Positions 1-8,110 of a DNA stretch of 64,000 bases are shown one piece after another. Location: contig JAZNPK010000010.1 of the NCBI GenBank assembly GCA_045589595.1, positions 1-64,000 on the forward strand. Reading direction: 5' to 3'. Made by a program: the position numbers and the translations under genes. The stretch comes from SIG77 sp045589595. GTDB lineage: Bacteria; Verrucomicrobiota; Lentisphaeria; Victivallales; UBA1829. The notes under the pieces were generated by a model that had not been told where the DNA came from, ran no database searches, and saw only the letters and a program-made list of their open reading frames with translations. The stretch's first letter is position 1. Every line of letters begins with the position of its first letter.

Positions 1-1
1 C

Positions 2-193
2 GCGGCAGAGATGAGAGCCCTTGCCGGAGAGTCTGAACCTATGGGATTCGGACTGGACGGCGAACGGGATGAATTCCGCGAAATGCTGGAGAATGTTGAC
101 TTCTCCGAAGCCGCGGAACAACTCCTGCACAAGGCACTCGCTCTGCGGAACACCTGGGACGACGAACTGGAAAAGATGATGTCATTCGAATAA
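2..193 (+). CDS. C-terminal end of an unidentified protein (truncated by window edge)
   Basis: The frame is open from base 2 to a TAA at 191-193, giving 63 residues. The ATG at 11 has no visible ribosome-binding site, so this is more likely the tail of a longer gene than a small gene. The sequence is acidic and helix-prone (Glu/Leu/Asp rich) with no motif I recognise. It is followed 18 bases later by a strong terminator, which marks the end of the transcription unit. Function unknown. Confidence 0.6.
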   Translation, partial: AAEMRALAGESEPMGFGLDGERDEFREMLENVDFSEAAEQLLHKALALRNTWDDELEKMMSFE

Positions 194-211
194 GCCGTTC
201 TCACGGAAACC

Positions 212-247
212 AAGTGCGCCTCAACTCGGAATGAGGCGCACTTTTTT
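212..247 (+). terminator. Rho-independent terminator
   Basis: A perfect 12-bp stem (AAGTGCGCCTCA at 212-223 with TGAGGCGCACTT at 232-243), an 8-base loop and a T-run at 242-247. It ends the transcript of the gene closing at 193. Confidence 0.9.
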
Positions 248-281
248 ATATTTTTTTTCAGTTTCCGTTTGAATTGGCACA

Positions 282-311
282 TTGACATTGTATTGTATGT
301 AAATATGTCAA
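282..311. promoter_or_regulatory. Candidate operator: inverted repeat TTGACAT-16-ATGTCAA
   Basis: TTGACAT at 282-288 is mirrored exactly by ATGTCAA at 305-311. The repeat lies just upstream of the Gfo/Idh/MocA start at 361 and overlaps a weak promoter-like pair (TTGGCA 274-279, 16 bp, TATGTA 296-301). The size and position suit a dimeric repressor or activator site. No regulator gene is adjacent, so the factor is unknown. Confidence 0.45.
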
Positions 312-360
312 CATGATTATTCCCGGTTGCCGGGATCAACAACTTAAAGGACAAGAAACG

Positions 361-1557
361 ATGAAATGCAAGATTGCAGTTATCGGAGTGGGACAGCGTG
401 GTTATGCTGCCGTGAACCTGATCAAAAAATCTTTTTCCGAACGGGCGCAGCTTACTGCGTTGTGTGATACGGCGCCGGAACGCGTGGATGAATTTGCCGC
501 ACAGCTTGGCGTGGAAGATATTCCCCGTTTTTATACGGTGGACGATCTGATCGCCAAGGGAGATTTTGATGCTGCGATCATTACAGTTCCCGACTTTGCG
601 CATCGTGATTGCGCCATTGCCGTACTGAATGCGGGGAAGCATATCATGCTGGAAAAACCCATGGCGCTGACCGCTGCGGACTGCCGGGATATTATCCGTG
701 CCGCGGAACGGAATGACCGCATCATCCAGATCGGTTTTGTGCTGCGTTTCCATCCGGTCTATATGACGGCGAAGAAGATCCTTGCAAGCGGAGAGATCGG
801 CAAAGTCCTGAACATCTCCGCCTCGGAATGTCTCGGTGTGATGCACGGGGCGAGTTACATGCGCCGCTGGCACCGGAAAAATGCGAACTCCGGCAGTTTC
901 ATGCTGACGAAATGCAGTCATGACATTGATATTCTCAGTCAGGTTGCCGGGTCCCGTGTCGCCCGCGTCTGTTCCTTCGGGAGTACGGATTATTTTACGC
1001 CGGACAAGCAGAAATATGAATACTGTTCGGAATGTCCGGATACATCGTGCCGTTTCCGTTTCGGCGGGGAAATGGTCCGTATGACGGATCAGGAAAAGGC
1101 GTCTCCCTCGGTCAAACGGTTTGATCTTTGTGTTTACAACGACGACAAGGATGTGGTGGATCATCAGAATACATTGATGGAGTTTGAAAACGGGATCAAA
1201 TGCGATTTCAGCCTGAATCTTTTTGCCCCGGTTGCCAAACGGACTCTGACGGTTTACGGGACAGATGGTTATCTTTTTGCCGATACGACCGCCGATACGA
1301 TCCAGCTTCATTTTTCCGACGGACGCGAATCCAGAGTCGAGCCGTGCCACAAGACCAATGACTCCGGTCACGACGGCAGCGATTACGGCTTTATGTCGGA
1401 CTTCATCGACTGTGTCACAACGGGCAGAAAACCCACATCCGATACGGCTTCCGGTCTCGCCTCCACCGTTGTCGGCTGCGCCATTGAAAAATCCCGCCGA
1501 TCCGGTCAGGTCGTGAACATCGATCCCCGCGAATACGAAACCGATTACGAAGATTGA
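361..1557 (+). CDS. Gfo/Idh/MocA family oxidoreductase
   Basis: A 398-residue NAD(P)-dependent sugar or polyol dehydrogenase of the Gfo/Idh/MocA family. An N-terminal Rossmann fold starts at residue 5 (IGVGQRG), and the family Glu-Lys-Pro motif is at residues 98-100. The start is set at 361 because AAAGGA lies 9 bases upstream; an in-frame ATG at 313 has no such site. A Cys cluster (CSEC...C) in the C-terminal half is unusual for the family and could bind a metal or be structural. The next gene, an amidohydrolase, starts 9 bases downstream and is surely co-transcribed, so the pair probably oxidises then opens or cleaves a sugar acid or lactone. Substrate unknown. Confidence 0.88.
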   Translation: MKCKIAVIGVGQRGYAAVNLIKKSFSERAQLTALCDTAPERVDEFAAQLGVEDIPRFYTVDDLIAKGDFDAAIITVPDFAHRDCAIAVLNAGKHIMLEKPMALTAADCRDIIRAAERNDRIIQIGFVLRFHPVYMTAKKILASGEIGKVLNISASECLGVMHGASYMRRWHRKNANSGSFMLTKCSHDIDILSQVAGSRVARVCSFGSTDYFTPDKQKYEYCSECPDTSCRFRFGGEMVRMTDQEKASPSVKRFDLCVYNDDKDVVDHQNTLMEFENGIKCDFSLNLFAPVAKRTLTVYGTDGYLFADTTADTIQLHFSDGRESRVEPCHKTNDSGHDGSDYGFMSDFIDCVTTGRKPTSDTASGLASTVVGCAIEKSRRSGQVVNIDPREYETDYED

Positions 1558-1566
1558 GGTGTTTCA

Positions 1567-2394
1567 GTGAAACGGTTCGATATGCATGTTCATTGCGACA
1601 GTACGCGCAAAGATGAACTTGATATTCTGGCAGCAGCCTGCCGCAAGGCGGAAACGATCGCTGCACTTTCCGGCGGACTCCGCTACGGCGGACACGATTA
1701 TGCCCCCAATGAGGAAGTCGTGAAAATCTGCAGAGATTATCCCGATTGCTTTGTGCCGCTGGCAAAACTTGATCTCTGGGAGACCGCCGATCCCGGAGAG
1801 GTTTACCGCTATGCAGAAATGGGCGTGAAAGGATTCAAATGTATCTATCCGTACTATGAATACGATCACGATATCTACATGCCCGTTTATGAGGCTGCCG
1901 AAAAATGCGGTCTGCCGATCCTGTTCCATACGGGGAACTACCGTCAGAATGCATCGGATCTGATCTACCGCCGCCCCATGCTGAAAAATATGAACCCCAT
2001 CAATCTGGACCGTATCGCCCGTTCTTTCCAGAAATTGAAACTCGTTATGGCACATCTTGGGACCCGTATTTTTCAACAGGAAGCATCACAGTACGTGATC
2101 TCCACCCCCAATCTCTACGCAGATCTGGGCGGAAACGGACAGTGGAAACGGATCCAGGCGCACGAGATCGCCGATCTCTTCAATCCGCATCAGACATACG
2201 CCGATACCAAACTGGAAAATTTCCGGAAACTGGTCCTCGGCTCCGATGCGTATGTCACATATCCGCACCTGATCGCTGAAGCACAGAAATACTACGAGAT
2301 CCTGCTGGAACGTGTCGGTGTATCCCGGGAGATCATGGACGATGTCTTCGGTAAAACCGTCGCCGGATGGATGGGAATACAACTGGATTCATAA
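1567..2394 (+). CDS. Amidohydrolase family 2 (TIM-barrel metal-dependent hydrolase)
   Basis: 275 residues with the amidohydrolase-2 layout: an N-terminal metal motif DMHVH (residues 5-9), a second His in LFHTGN, a third in MAHLG, and the late Asp in LGSDAY. Members hydrolyse or decarboxylate small ring compounds and lactones. The start is GTG at 1567. The Shine-Dalgarno GAGG overlaps the stop codon of the preceding dehydrogenase, which implies translational coupling. The substrate cannot be read from the sequence; a lactone or sugar-acid product of the upstream dehydrogenase is an inference. The stop codon is only 6 bases before a large cruciform element. Confidence 0.82.
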   Translation: MKRFDMHVHCDSTRKDELDILAAACRKAETIAALSGGLRYGGHDYAPNEEVVKICRDYPDCFVPLAKLDLWETADPGEVYRYAEMGVKGFKCIYPYYEYDHDIYMPVYEAAEKCGLPILFHTGNYRQNASDLIYRRPMLKNMNPINLDRIARSFQKLKLVMAHLGTRIFQQEASQYVISTPNLYADLGGNGQWKRIQAHEIADLFNPHQTYADTKLENFRKLVLGSDAYVTYPHLIAEAQKYYEILLERVGVSREIMDDVFGKTVAGWMGIQLDS

Positions 2395-2400
2395 ACGGAT

Positions 2401-2538
2401 GACAGCGCAGAAGGCGCGGCTCCGGGCTGCGGCAGCAGCCCACACCATAAAAAAAGCAGTTCCTTTTTTGGGGGAACTGCTTTTTTTATGGTGTACGCGA
2501 TCCAGAGGACCGCGTGGAGCCGCGCCTTCTGCGCTGTC
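2401..2538. repeat. Four-way-junction palindromic element A
   Basis: A perfect 23-bp outer stem (2401-2423 with 2516-2538) encloses three hairpins. Arm 1 is 2424-2441 (7 bp, loop GGCA). Arm 2 is 2442-2494 (22 bp perfect, 9-base loop, with A7/T7 tracts able to terminate in both directions). Arm 3 is 2495-2515 (ACGCG/CGCGT plus TCC/GGA). Every base between the outer arms belongs to an arm, so the fold is a gap-free four-way junction. The right arm takes in two bases of the rfaP stop codon. It sits between convergent genes and probably also serves as a bidirectional terminator. The inner end of the outer stem carries GGCGCGGC (2413-2420), shared with elements C, D and E. Confidence 0.85.
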
Positions 2539-3346
2539 AATTCAGTATGGGATCCCGTTTCCACTCTTTGCGATAGAGTTTGACAGCGGTATGGAGGACA
2601 TCTTTCCAGAGATTTTTATCCAGTTTTCCAAATGTGGAATATGTGGCGATGAAGCGGAGTGCGTCTTTTTTATTGAGGCCGCAATCCATGGATGAGAAGA
2701 AGATGCCGGCGAGGTCTTTTATCCGCAAACGGCGCGGGATGGTTTTTCTGATTTCAGCGCGATGGAGATCGAGAACGGTAAGGTCCACCAGATTTTTCTC
2801 CTTCAGTTTTTTCTGATCGAGGAGGAAGTGGCAGATGTAGCAATCTCTGTGATTCATTCCGGCGAAGTGCATTTTTGCGCATGTTTCCGCCAGTTTCCGG
2901 ATGACGGCATGTTTGAATGCGGGGGCAGGGGGATTGACAGCCCAGTCTTTGCCGACATCTTCCAGCGGGATTTTATCTTTCAGTTCATCGGTGACGATAA
3001 AAGATTCCATGCGGGCGGGATTTTTTCCGCGCATGGCGAATGCGCGACATGTCATTGTCGGGACATTCAGGCTTTCCAGCAGCCGGATGGCATAATATTC
3101 ATTATTTGCGCCGAGGACGGGTTTTTTCCCCTGCAGCAGACATTTGAAGATTTCTTTCCAGCCGACGCCCTTATGGAGTTTGATGAACAGGGATCTGCCG
3201 TTATATTCAAACCGCATGGTTTTGCGGTTTTTGACATTCCGGAACACTTCTCCGTCGATGGCGAATGCATTGGCGAAGATGGTATCGGGCAGCTCTGTGG
3301 GGAACAGCTCTTTCAATTCCGTATCGATATCGGCAAACATATTCAT
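2537..3346 (-). CDS. rfaP: Lipopolysaccharide core heptose(I) kinase RfaP/WaaP
   Basis: 269 residues, close to the usual WaaP length of about 265. WaaP is a cytosolic protein-kinase-like enzyme that phosphorylates the first heptose of the LPS inner core. The WaaP-type catalytic segment is clear: HRDCYICHF with H166, R167 and D168, followed by VLDLHRAE with D193 in the position of the kinase DFG Asp. The nucleotide-binding Lys is probably in LFIKLHKG (K56). The gene follows asd on the same strand and ends inside element A. No other LPS-core gene is nearby. It implies a Gram-negative envelope with a phosphorylated heptose. Confidence 0.88.
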   Translation of the reverse strand: MNMFADIDTELKELFPTELPDTIFANAFAIDGEVFRNVKNRKTMRFEYNGRSLFIKLHKGVGWKEIFKCLLQGKKPVLGANNEYYAIRLLESLNVPTMTCRAFAMRGKNPARMESFIVTDELKDKIPLEDVGKDWAVNPPAPAFKHAVIRKLAETCAKMHFAGMNHRDCYICHFLLDQKKLKEKNLVDLTVLDLHRAEIRKTIPRRLRIKDLAGIFFSSMDCGLNKKDALRFIATYSTFGKLDKNLWKDVLHTAVKLYRKEWKRDPILN

Positions 3347-3370
3347 TCTGTTATCATCCGCAGATAGAAA

Positions 3371-3399
3371 GACCCGGCGTCCGTTTGGGCAGCCGGGTC
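3371..3399 (-). terminator. Hairpin terminator after asd
   Basis: An 8-bp GC-rich stem, GACCCGGC (3371-3378) with GCCGGGTC (3392-3399), lies 17 bases past the asd stop on the minus strand. It is followed there only by CTTTC, so the T-run is poor and read-through into rfaP is likely. Confidence 0.5.
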
Positions 3400-3415
3400 C
3401 TGTATCGAATTCAGA

Positions 3416-4432
3416 TCAGTCTTTGCTGATCAGGACTTCGGCGATCTGGACAGCGTTCAGGGCAGCGCCCTTGAGGAGCTGGTCGCCGGTGATGAAGATA
3501 TCGAGTCCGCGTTTATCGCTGCGGGAAATATCCTGACGGATACGACCGACGAGAACATCATATTTTCCTGTCGCATCGATGGGCATGGGATAGATCTTTT
3601 CAGCGGGATCATCGCAAAGCTGCACACCGGCAGATTCAGCGATGATCTTCTGTGCTTCTTCCACGGAGATATCGTTTTCAAATTCCAGATTCAGGGATTC
3701 GGAATGTGCGCGGAGGACGGGAACGCGGACGCAGGTGCAGGAGATCTGGACATCCGGAAGGTGCATGATCTTCTTTGTTTCGTTGACCATCTTCATTTCT
3801 TCCTTGGTGTAACCGTTGTCCTGGAAGACATCGATATGGGGGAAGAGGTTGAATGCGATCCGCTGCGCCATGACTTTGACTTCCGGTTCTTTACCTGCCA
3901 GAACTTCACCAGTCTGGTCCACCAGTTCTTTCATGGCTTTTGCGCCGCCGCCGCTTGCCGCCTGATAGGTGGAAGCGATCATGCGTTTCAGACCTTTTGC
4001 TTTGTGCAGGGGATAGACTGCCACGCACATGATCGCGGTGGTGCAGTTGGGGTTGGCGATGATGCCTTTGTGTTTGAACACATCTTCCGCATTGACTTCG
4101 GGGACCACCAGCGGAACTTCCGGATCCATACGGAATGCGCTGGAGTTATCGATCATCACGGCACCGGATTCCACTACTGCCTGTGCGTATTCCTTGGAGA
4201 TGTCGCCGCCCGCTGCAAAAAGAGCGATATCCACATCCTTGAAGGATTCTTTGGTCAGTTCCTGGATCACGATGTCCTGACCGCGGAATTTGCAGGTTTT
4301 GCCCGCAGATCTGGCGGATGCAAGAAGTTTCAGTTCAGAAATGGGGAAATTGCGCTTTTCGAGCGTTTCCATCATTTCCATGCCGACAACGCCGGTAGCA
4401 CCGACGACAGCCACTCTGTAAGATTTTGCCAT
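3416..4432 (-). CDS. asd: Aspartate-semialdehyde dehydrogenase
   Basis: 338 residues. It converts L-aspartyl-4-phosphate to aspartate semialdehyde with NADPH, the branch point to lysine/diaminopimelate, threonine and methionine. The N-terminal nucleotide motif is VVGATGVVG (residues 9-17). The catalytic Cys is C130 in ANPNCTT, and the FAAGG and DNSSAFR segments are typical. The start is set at 4432, where GGAG lies 8 bases upstream; the upstream in-frame extension lacks a ribosome site. rfaP follows 69 bases downstream. Confidence 0.95.
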   Translation of the reverse strand: MAKSYRVAVVGATGVVGMEMMETLEKRNFPISELKLLASARSAGKTCKFRGQDIVIQELTKESFKDVDIALFAAGGDISKEYAQAVVESGAVMIDNSSAFRMDPEVPLVVPEVNAEDVFKHKGIIANPNCTTAIMCVAVYPLHKAKGLKRMIASTYQAASGGGAKAMKELVDQTGEVLAGKEPEVKVMAQRIAFNLFPHIDVFQDNGYTKEEMKMVNETKKIMHLPDVQISCTCVRVPVLRAHSESLNLEFENDISVEEAQKIIAESAGVQLCDDPAEKIYPMPIDATGKYDVLVGRIRQDISRSDKRGLDIFITGDQLLKGAALNAVQIAEVLISKD

Positions 4433-4489
4433 TTTCAAACTCCAATATGGTTGTTTGTTATATTGTATATTTTTCAGCCATATAAAATA

Positions 4490-4503
4490 CACGCAGGAGC
4501 GTG
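4490..4503 (-). terminator. Possible weak terminator after the GH123-like gene
   Basis: A short hairpin, CACGC-AGGA-GCGTG on the plus strand, lies 35 bases past the stop of the minus-strand gene at 4538 and is followed on that strand by TATTTTATAT. It is small. The same AT-rich stretch probably also holds the asd promoter, which I could not place firmly. Confidence 0.3.
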
Positions 4504-4537
4504 AAATGCAAATCCTTTACGGAAAAAAAGCTGTTTT

Positions 4538-6166
4538 TTACTGCATTGCCGCGCAAATCGCCCGGTTGATACGGTCGCGCGCCTGAAGAAGCCATTTGGT
4601 TTCACGGGGATATTGTTCCAGAGTCATCCGGTAGGGGACATCCTCGTAAATGACAGCTTCCGCGGCTTCTCTGCCCACAAGTTTTTCCAGCAGTGTCAGT
4701 GCGCGCTGATCCTGCAGACCTTCCCGGTACACTTCATAATGGAGGGAATCGACAGGACCGTTTTTGCCGGGATAGACCATGAACGAGCCGCCTCCGGAGA
4801 AGGCACGGCCTGCATCCGTGATCTGGTACGGATCAATATCGGTTTCCAGAGAAAATTGAGTGTACCAGAAATTGTGTCCCCAGTTCAGGAATCCGTCCAT
4901 CCTGTAGAGATAGAGCAGCATACCGAGGATCCGGTTCCGGGCGGACGGCATCCCGAACTGACGGTTGGGTACGCCGTTCTGCCAGTTGCCGCAATAATAG
5001 ACCCAACGCTGTTCCAGCGGTTCATGATCGAATTCTTTGAACTGATTGGTAATGGGAATGGGGCGGCGGATCAGACCGTCGCGGAAATATTCCACTTCTG
5101 AAATGGCATCGATCACGGGGTAACCGTCGATCAGGCTGTTCAGCAGTTCAGAGGCGTTTTTGTAGTCTCCGATCTGTTTCGCATTGGGTTCATCGGACAC
5201 ATGGAAATAAGTATTTTCCTTTGTCAGACCGTGACTCTGCAGGAACGGCAGCAGTTCTGCCATCAACTGAGTCAGGAACGTTTTGTACATGGGGTCCATG
5301 GCGGAAACATGCCATCCGAATTTTTTGACCTCAACACCATTTTCTTTCACAACGATCAGCGGCGTTTTGACCGCGCCCCACTGACTGAATGCGTGGACCA
5401 TTTCAAAATAACGGAATCCGCATTTCTGCGCCGTCCGGATCCAGCGTTCCAGTTTGCCGAAGTCGAATGTGTACTTGTCAGTGTTTGCATCATATTCAAT
5501 ATCAAGGAGCTGCGTAATGGGGCGTTCATGTCCCACCGCCGTATCGAGGGGGACGGTCCACAGGGGCGTGAAGATCACATTTTCCCCGTGTTCCATCATG
5601 TTTTTGAAATAGGCTTCCAGCAGTTCCCAGTGCCGTTCGCACCACGCGTCCAGTTTGTAATATGTGCGGAGACAATCCGCATAGAACCAGCTGATGGAGA
5701 GCAGCGTCTGTTCCGGCAGTTCAAACGGCAGGATCTCCAGCGTCACGGTAACGGTCCTGTCCAGAACGCGGATGGTGACAGGATATTCTCCCGGCACTGC
5801 ATCGGCGGGAATCGCCATGGACACCCAAACAGCGTGCCAGTTGCTCCGGGTGAGACGCAGTTTGTTGTCTTTCAGCGGCAGAAGGGGATCGGGAAAAACA
5901 CCCGGATCACTGGTGATCACATACGGATCATCGGGGAAACAGGGCGCAAGACACGGCACGAGCCCCACTTCCCGGAGAGATATGGGGCAGGGCGGAGCAG
6001 TTTCCACCTGAAAATCTATAATGTCGGAGTTATCACCTTGCAGGGCGATCTGGAACGCAACGGTTTCGCCACGCGCACCTGAAACACGGTCGGTGACCGG
6101 CGCTTCAAAACGGGGATTGCAGAAAACTTTTTCCAACGAACTGACTGTCTTTACATCAAGAAGCAT
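4538..6166 (-). CDS. DUF4091 / GH123-like glycoside hydrolase (cytosolic)
   Basis: 542 residues without a signal peptide. The N-terminal third is a beta-rich domain that ends near EILPFELPEQ. The rest is a TIM-barrel-like domain ending in the DUF4091 signature (NWGHNFWYTQ, then YPGKNGPVDSLHYEVYREG). DUF4091 belongs to the GH123 catalytic family, whose known members are N-acetyl-beta-galactosaminidases using a neighbouring Asp-Glu pair; here HVSDEPN fits that pair. The actual sugar is unknown. The ATG at 6166 is followed by a typical start and preceded on its strand by AAAGGAC. The gene is divergent from the FGGY kinase at 6382. Confidence 0.75.
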   Translation of the reverse strand: MLLDVKTVSSLEKVFCNPRFEAPVTDRVSGARGETVAFQIALQGDNSDIIDFQVETAPPCPISLREVGLVPCLAPCFPDDPYVITSDPGVFPDPLLPLKDNKLRLTRSNWHAVWVSMAIPADAVPGEYPVTIRVLDRTVTVTLEILPFELPEQTLLSISWFYADCLRTYYKLDAWCERHWELLEAYFKNMMEHGENVIFTPLWTVPLDTAVGHERPITQLLDIEYDANTDKYTFDFGKLERWIRTAQKCGFRYFEMVHAFSQWGAVKTPLIVVKENGVEVKKFGWHVSAMDPMYKTFLTQLMAELLPFLQSHGLTKENTYFHVSDEPNAKQIGDYKNASELLNSLIDGYPVIDAISEVEYFRDGLIRRPIPITNQFKEFDHEPLEQRWVYYCGNWQNGVPNRQFGMPSARNRILGMLLYLYRMDGFLNWGHNFWYTQFSLETDIDPYQITDAGRAFSGGGSFMVYPGKNGPVDSLHYEVYREGLQDQRALTLLEKLVGREAAEAVIYEDVPYRMTLEQYPRETKWLLQARDRINRAICAAMQ

Positions 6167-6203
6167 GGTTTGGTCCTTTCAAATGTTGTTGTCGTTTGCA
6201 ACT

Positions 6204-6232
6204 AAAATAAATTCATTACAGCAAAGTGACAA
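6204..6232 (-). promoter_or_regulatory. Promoter for the GH123-like gene at 4538
   Basis: On the minus strand, TTGTCA (plus-strand 6227-6232), a 17-bp spacer and TATTTT (6204-6209), 38 bases upstream of the start at 6166. Confidence 0.5.
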
Positions 6233-6305
6233 TAGAAAAAATGATGCATTGACTGGAAAAATATTGTTGCCGCAGAAAAAAATACCGGATTTTTCACCGG
6301 TTCAG

Positions 6306-6334
6306 TTGACGGTGCGGTTTTGACAGTGTAAAGT
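6306..6334 (+). promoter_or_regulatory. Promoter for the FGGY kinase
   Basis: TTGACG (6306-6311), a 17-bp spacer and TAAAGT (6329-6334). A second TTGACA at 6320 has no matching -10 box. The start codon is 47 bases further on. Confidence 0.4.
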
Positions 6335-6381
6335 GACCTGCACGAATGAGGATAAACAGAAGAAGAACAGGAGTTTTCAGT

Positions 6382-7938
6382 ATGGTGCAGGATCCTTTGC
6401 TCATCGGTTTGGATTTCGGTTCGGACAGCGTCCGCGCGGTCCTTGTGGATTCACACGGAAAACAACTGGCGACAGCCGTACATCCCTATCGACGCTGGAA
6501 TGAAGGATTGTACAGCGATGCCGCCGTCAGCCGGTTCCGTCAACACCCGCTGGATTATCTGGAAGGGACAGAATCCGTGATCCGTTCCGTGATGAAAGGC
6601 GTTGATCCTGAACTTGTTGCAGGGATCGGCGTGGATACCACCGGGTCCACTCCCTGTGCTGTGGACCGGGACGGCAGACCCCTTTCGCTCCTGCCCGGAT
6701 TTGCGGAAGATCCCGATGCCATGTTCCTGCTCTGGAAAGATCATACCGCACTGGCAGAAGCCGAACGGATCAATGAAGTCGCCCGGAACGGAAAAATCGA
6801 TTATACCGCATATTCCGGCGGCTCCTGTTCCCCGGAATGGTTCTGGAGCAAACTTTTGTATATCCTCCGGCATAACGAGCGGATCAGGAACGCAGCATAT
6901 TCCTTCGTGGAACACTGCGACTGGATCACCGCTGAACTCGCAGGTGTGCCCGTCAAACCCGGCAGATGTGCCGCCGGACATAAAGCACTGTGGCATGAGT
7001 CGTGGGGCGGTCTGCCGCCGGAATCCTTCTGGCAGGATGTGGATCCGTTGCTGGTCCCTTTCCGCAAACGGCTGTATCAGGAAACTTATACCGCCGATGT
7101 GCCGGTCGGGACCCTTTCCCCCGTATGGGCGGAACGTCTCGGTCTGACTGCAAAAACCGTGATCTCCGGCGGCGCTATCGATTGTCATGTGGGCGCTGTC
7201 GGCGCCGGGATCAAAGTCAATCAGCTGGTGAAAGTCGTCGGTACTTCCACCTGCGATATCCTCGTTGCACCCGAACTGGATCACTGCGTCAGAGGGATCT
7301 GCGGTCAGGTGAACGGTTCCGTCCTGCCCGGATTGACCGGGCTTGAAGCCGGACAGAGCGCTTTCGGCGACATCTATGCCTGGTTCCGCAGATTCCTCTC
7401 CTACGGCGGAAACGATGTGTCGATCCGTACCCTGGAAGAAGAAGCCGCCGCTTTGCCGGACAGCCCCGTTATGGCGCTGGACTGGATGAACGGACGCCGT
7501 ACCCCGGACGCAAATCCTTTCCTCACAGGATCGATCCATGGCATCAATCTGGGAACGACGCCCCCGATGGTGTACCGGGCATTGGTGGAAAGTACCGCCT
7601 TCGGTTCAAAAGCGATCATCAACCGTTTTCTGTCGGAGGGTGTCCGCATCGATCAGGTGGTGGCACTGGGCGGTATCGCAAAAAAATCTCCCTTCGTCAT
7701 GCAGTATATGGCTGACGCTTTGGAAATGCCCATCCGGATCGTGTCCTCCGATCAGACTTGCGCACTCGGCGCCGCCATGTTCGCCGCCACCGCCGCTGAC
7801 GTCTATCCCGATATCTTCCGGGCGATGGATGCAATGAACAGCGGTTTCGATGCCCGATATGTCCCGCAACGCGATCTCACACAACGGTATCAGAAATATC
7901 TCGAACTGGGAAAAACAGCCGAAAGTTTCGCCAACTGA
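6382..7938 (+). CDS. araB: FGGY-family carbohydrate kinase, ribulokinase-like
   Basis: 518 residues, somewhat shorter than the 560-566 of E. coli or Bacillus AraB. The ATP-grasping N-terminal motif LIGLDFGSDSVRAV opens the first actin-like domain. GVDTTGST and the GTSTCDI segment, which carries the sugar-kinase glycine turn, resemble L-ribulokinase more than xylulokinase or glycerol kinase. The C-terminal ATP site is in VVALGGIAKKSPF. The start is 6382, with AGGAG 8 bases upstream. There is no araA or araD beside it, so the pentulose identity is inferred from similarity only. The last codons and TGA lie inside the outer stem of element B. Confidence 0.78.
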   Translation: MVQDPLLIGLDFGSDSVRAVLVDSHGKQLATAVHPYRRWNEGLYSDAAVSRFRQHPLDYLEGTESVIRSVMKGVDPELVAGIGVDTTGSTPCAVDRDGRPLSLLPGFAEDPDAMFLLWKDHTALAEAERINEVARNGKIDYTAYSGGSCSPEWFWSKLLYILRHNERIRNAAYSFVEHCDWITAELAGVPVKPGRCAAGHKALWHESWGGLPPESFWQDVDPLLVPFRKRLYQETYTADVPVGTLSPVWAERLGLTAKTVISGGAIDCHVGAVGAGIKVNQLVKVVGTSTCDILVAPELDHCVRGICGQVNGSVLPGLTGLEAGQSAFGDIYAWFRRFLSYGGNDVSIRTLEEEAAALPDSPVMALDWMNGRRTPDANPFLTGSIHGINLGTTPPMVYRALVESTAFGSKAIINRFLSEGVRIDQVVALGGIAKKSPFVMQYMADALEMPIRIVSSDQTCALGAAMFAATAADVYPDIFRAMDAMNSGFDARYVPQRDLTQRYQKYLELGKTAESFAN

Positions 7939-8102
7939 TAACACCGGACGCCGCCGCCGCACACAACAAAGCCCCTGCGCTGTATCTTGCCCGGAGAGAT
8001 ACAGCGCAGGGGCTTTGTTCTGCCGCATCTGCCGCCGGGGCGGCAGATGCGGTATGCGCGGTAAACCGCGCGTGTGCGGCGGCGTCCGGTGTTATCAGTT
8101 GG
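7931..8102. repeat. Four-way-junction palindromic element B
   Basis: The outer stem pairs 7931-7964 with 8072-8102: 31 bp with one 3-base GCC slip on the left. It encloses arm 1 (7965-7987 with 7997-8019, 23 bp perfect), arm 2 (8021-8054, with a 12-bp core CCGCATCTGCCG/CGGCAGATGCGG) and arm 3 (8056-8071, GCGCGG-TAAA-CCGCGC). Almost no base is unpaired at the junction. The left arm includes the last codons and stop of the FGGY kinase gene, and the right arm ends 8 bases before the stop of the convergent AraC gene. Arm 3 differs from arm 1 of element C by a single loop base. Confidence 0.85.
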
Positions 8103-8110
8103 TGGCGTGA

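Noticed and set aside
313..360. Upstream ATG at 313 as start of the first dehydrogenase
   Set aside because: The extra 16 residues do not look like part of a Rossmann protein, there is no ribosome site, and the candidate operator ends at 311. ATG 361 has AAAGGA at the right distance.
6320..6325. A second TTGACA in the FGGY kinase upstream region as the true -35
   Set aside because: The bases 16-18 bp downstream do not resemble a -10 box; TTGACG at 6306 pairs better with TAAAGT at 6329.
7931..8102. Element B as a tRNA or tmRNA because of its cloverleaf shape
   Set aside because: Arm lengths (23, 12-14, 6 bp) and the 31-bp closing stem do not fit tRNA, and there is no T-loop, anticodon loop or CCA end.
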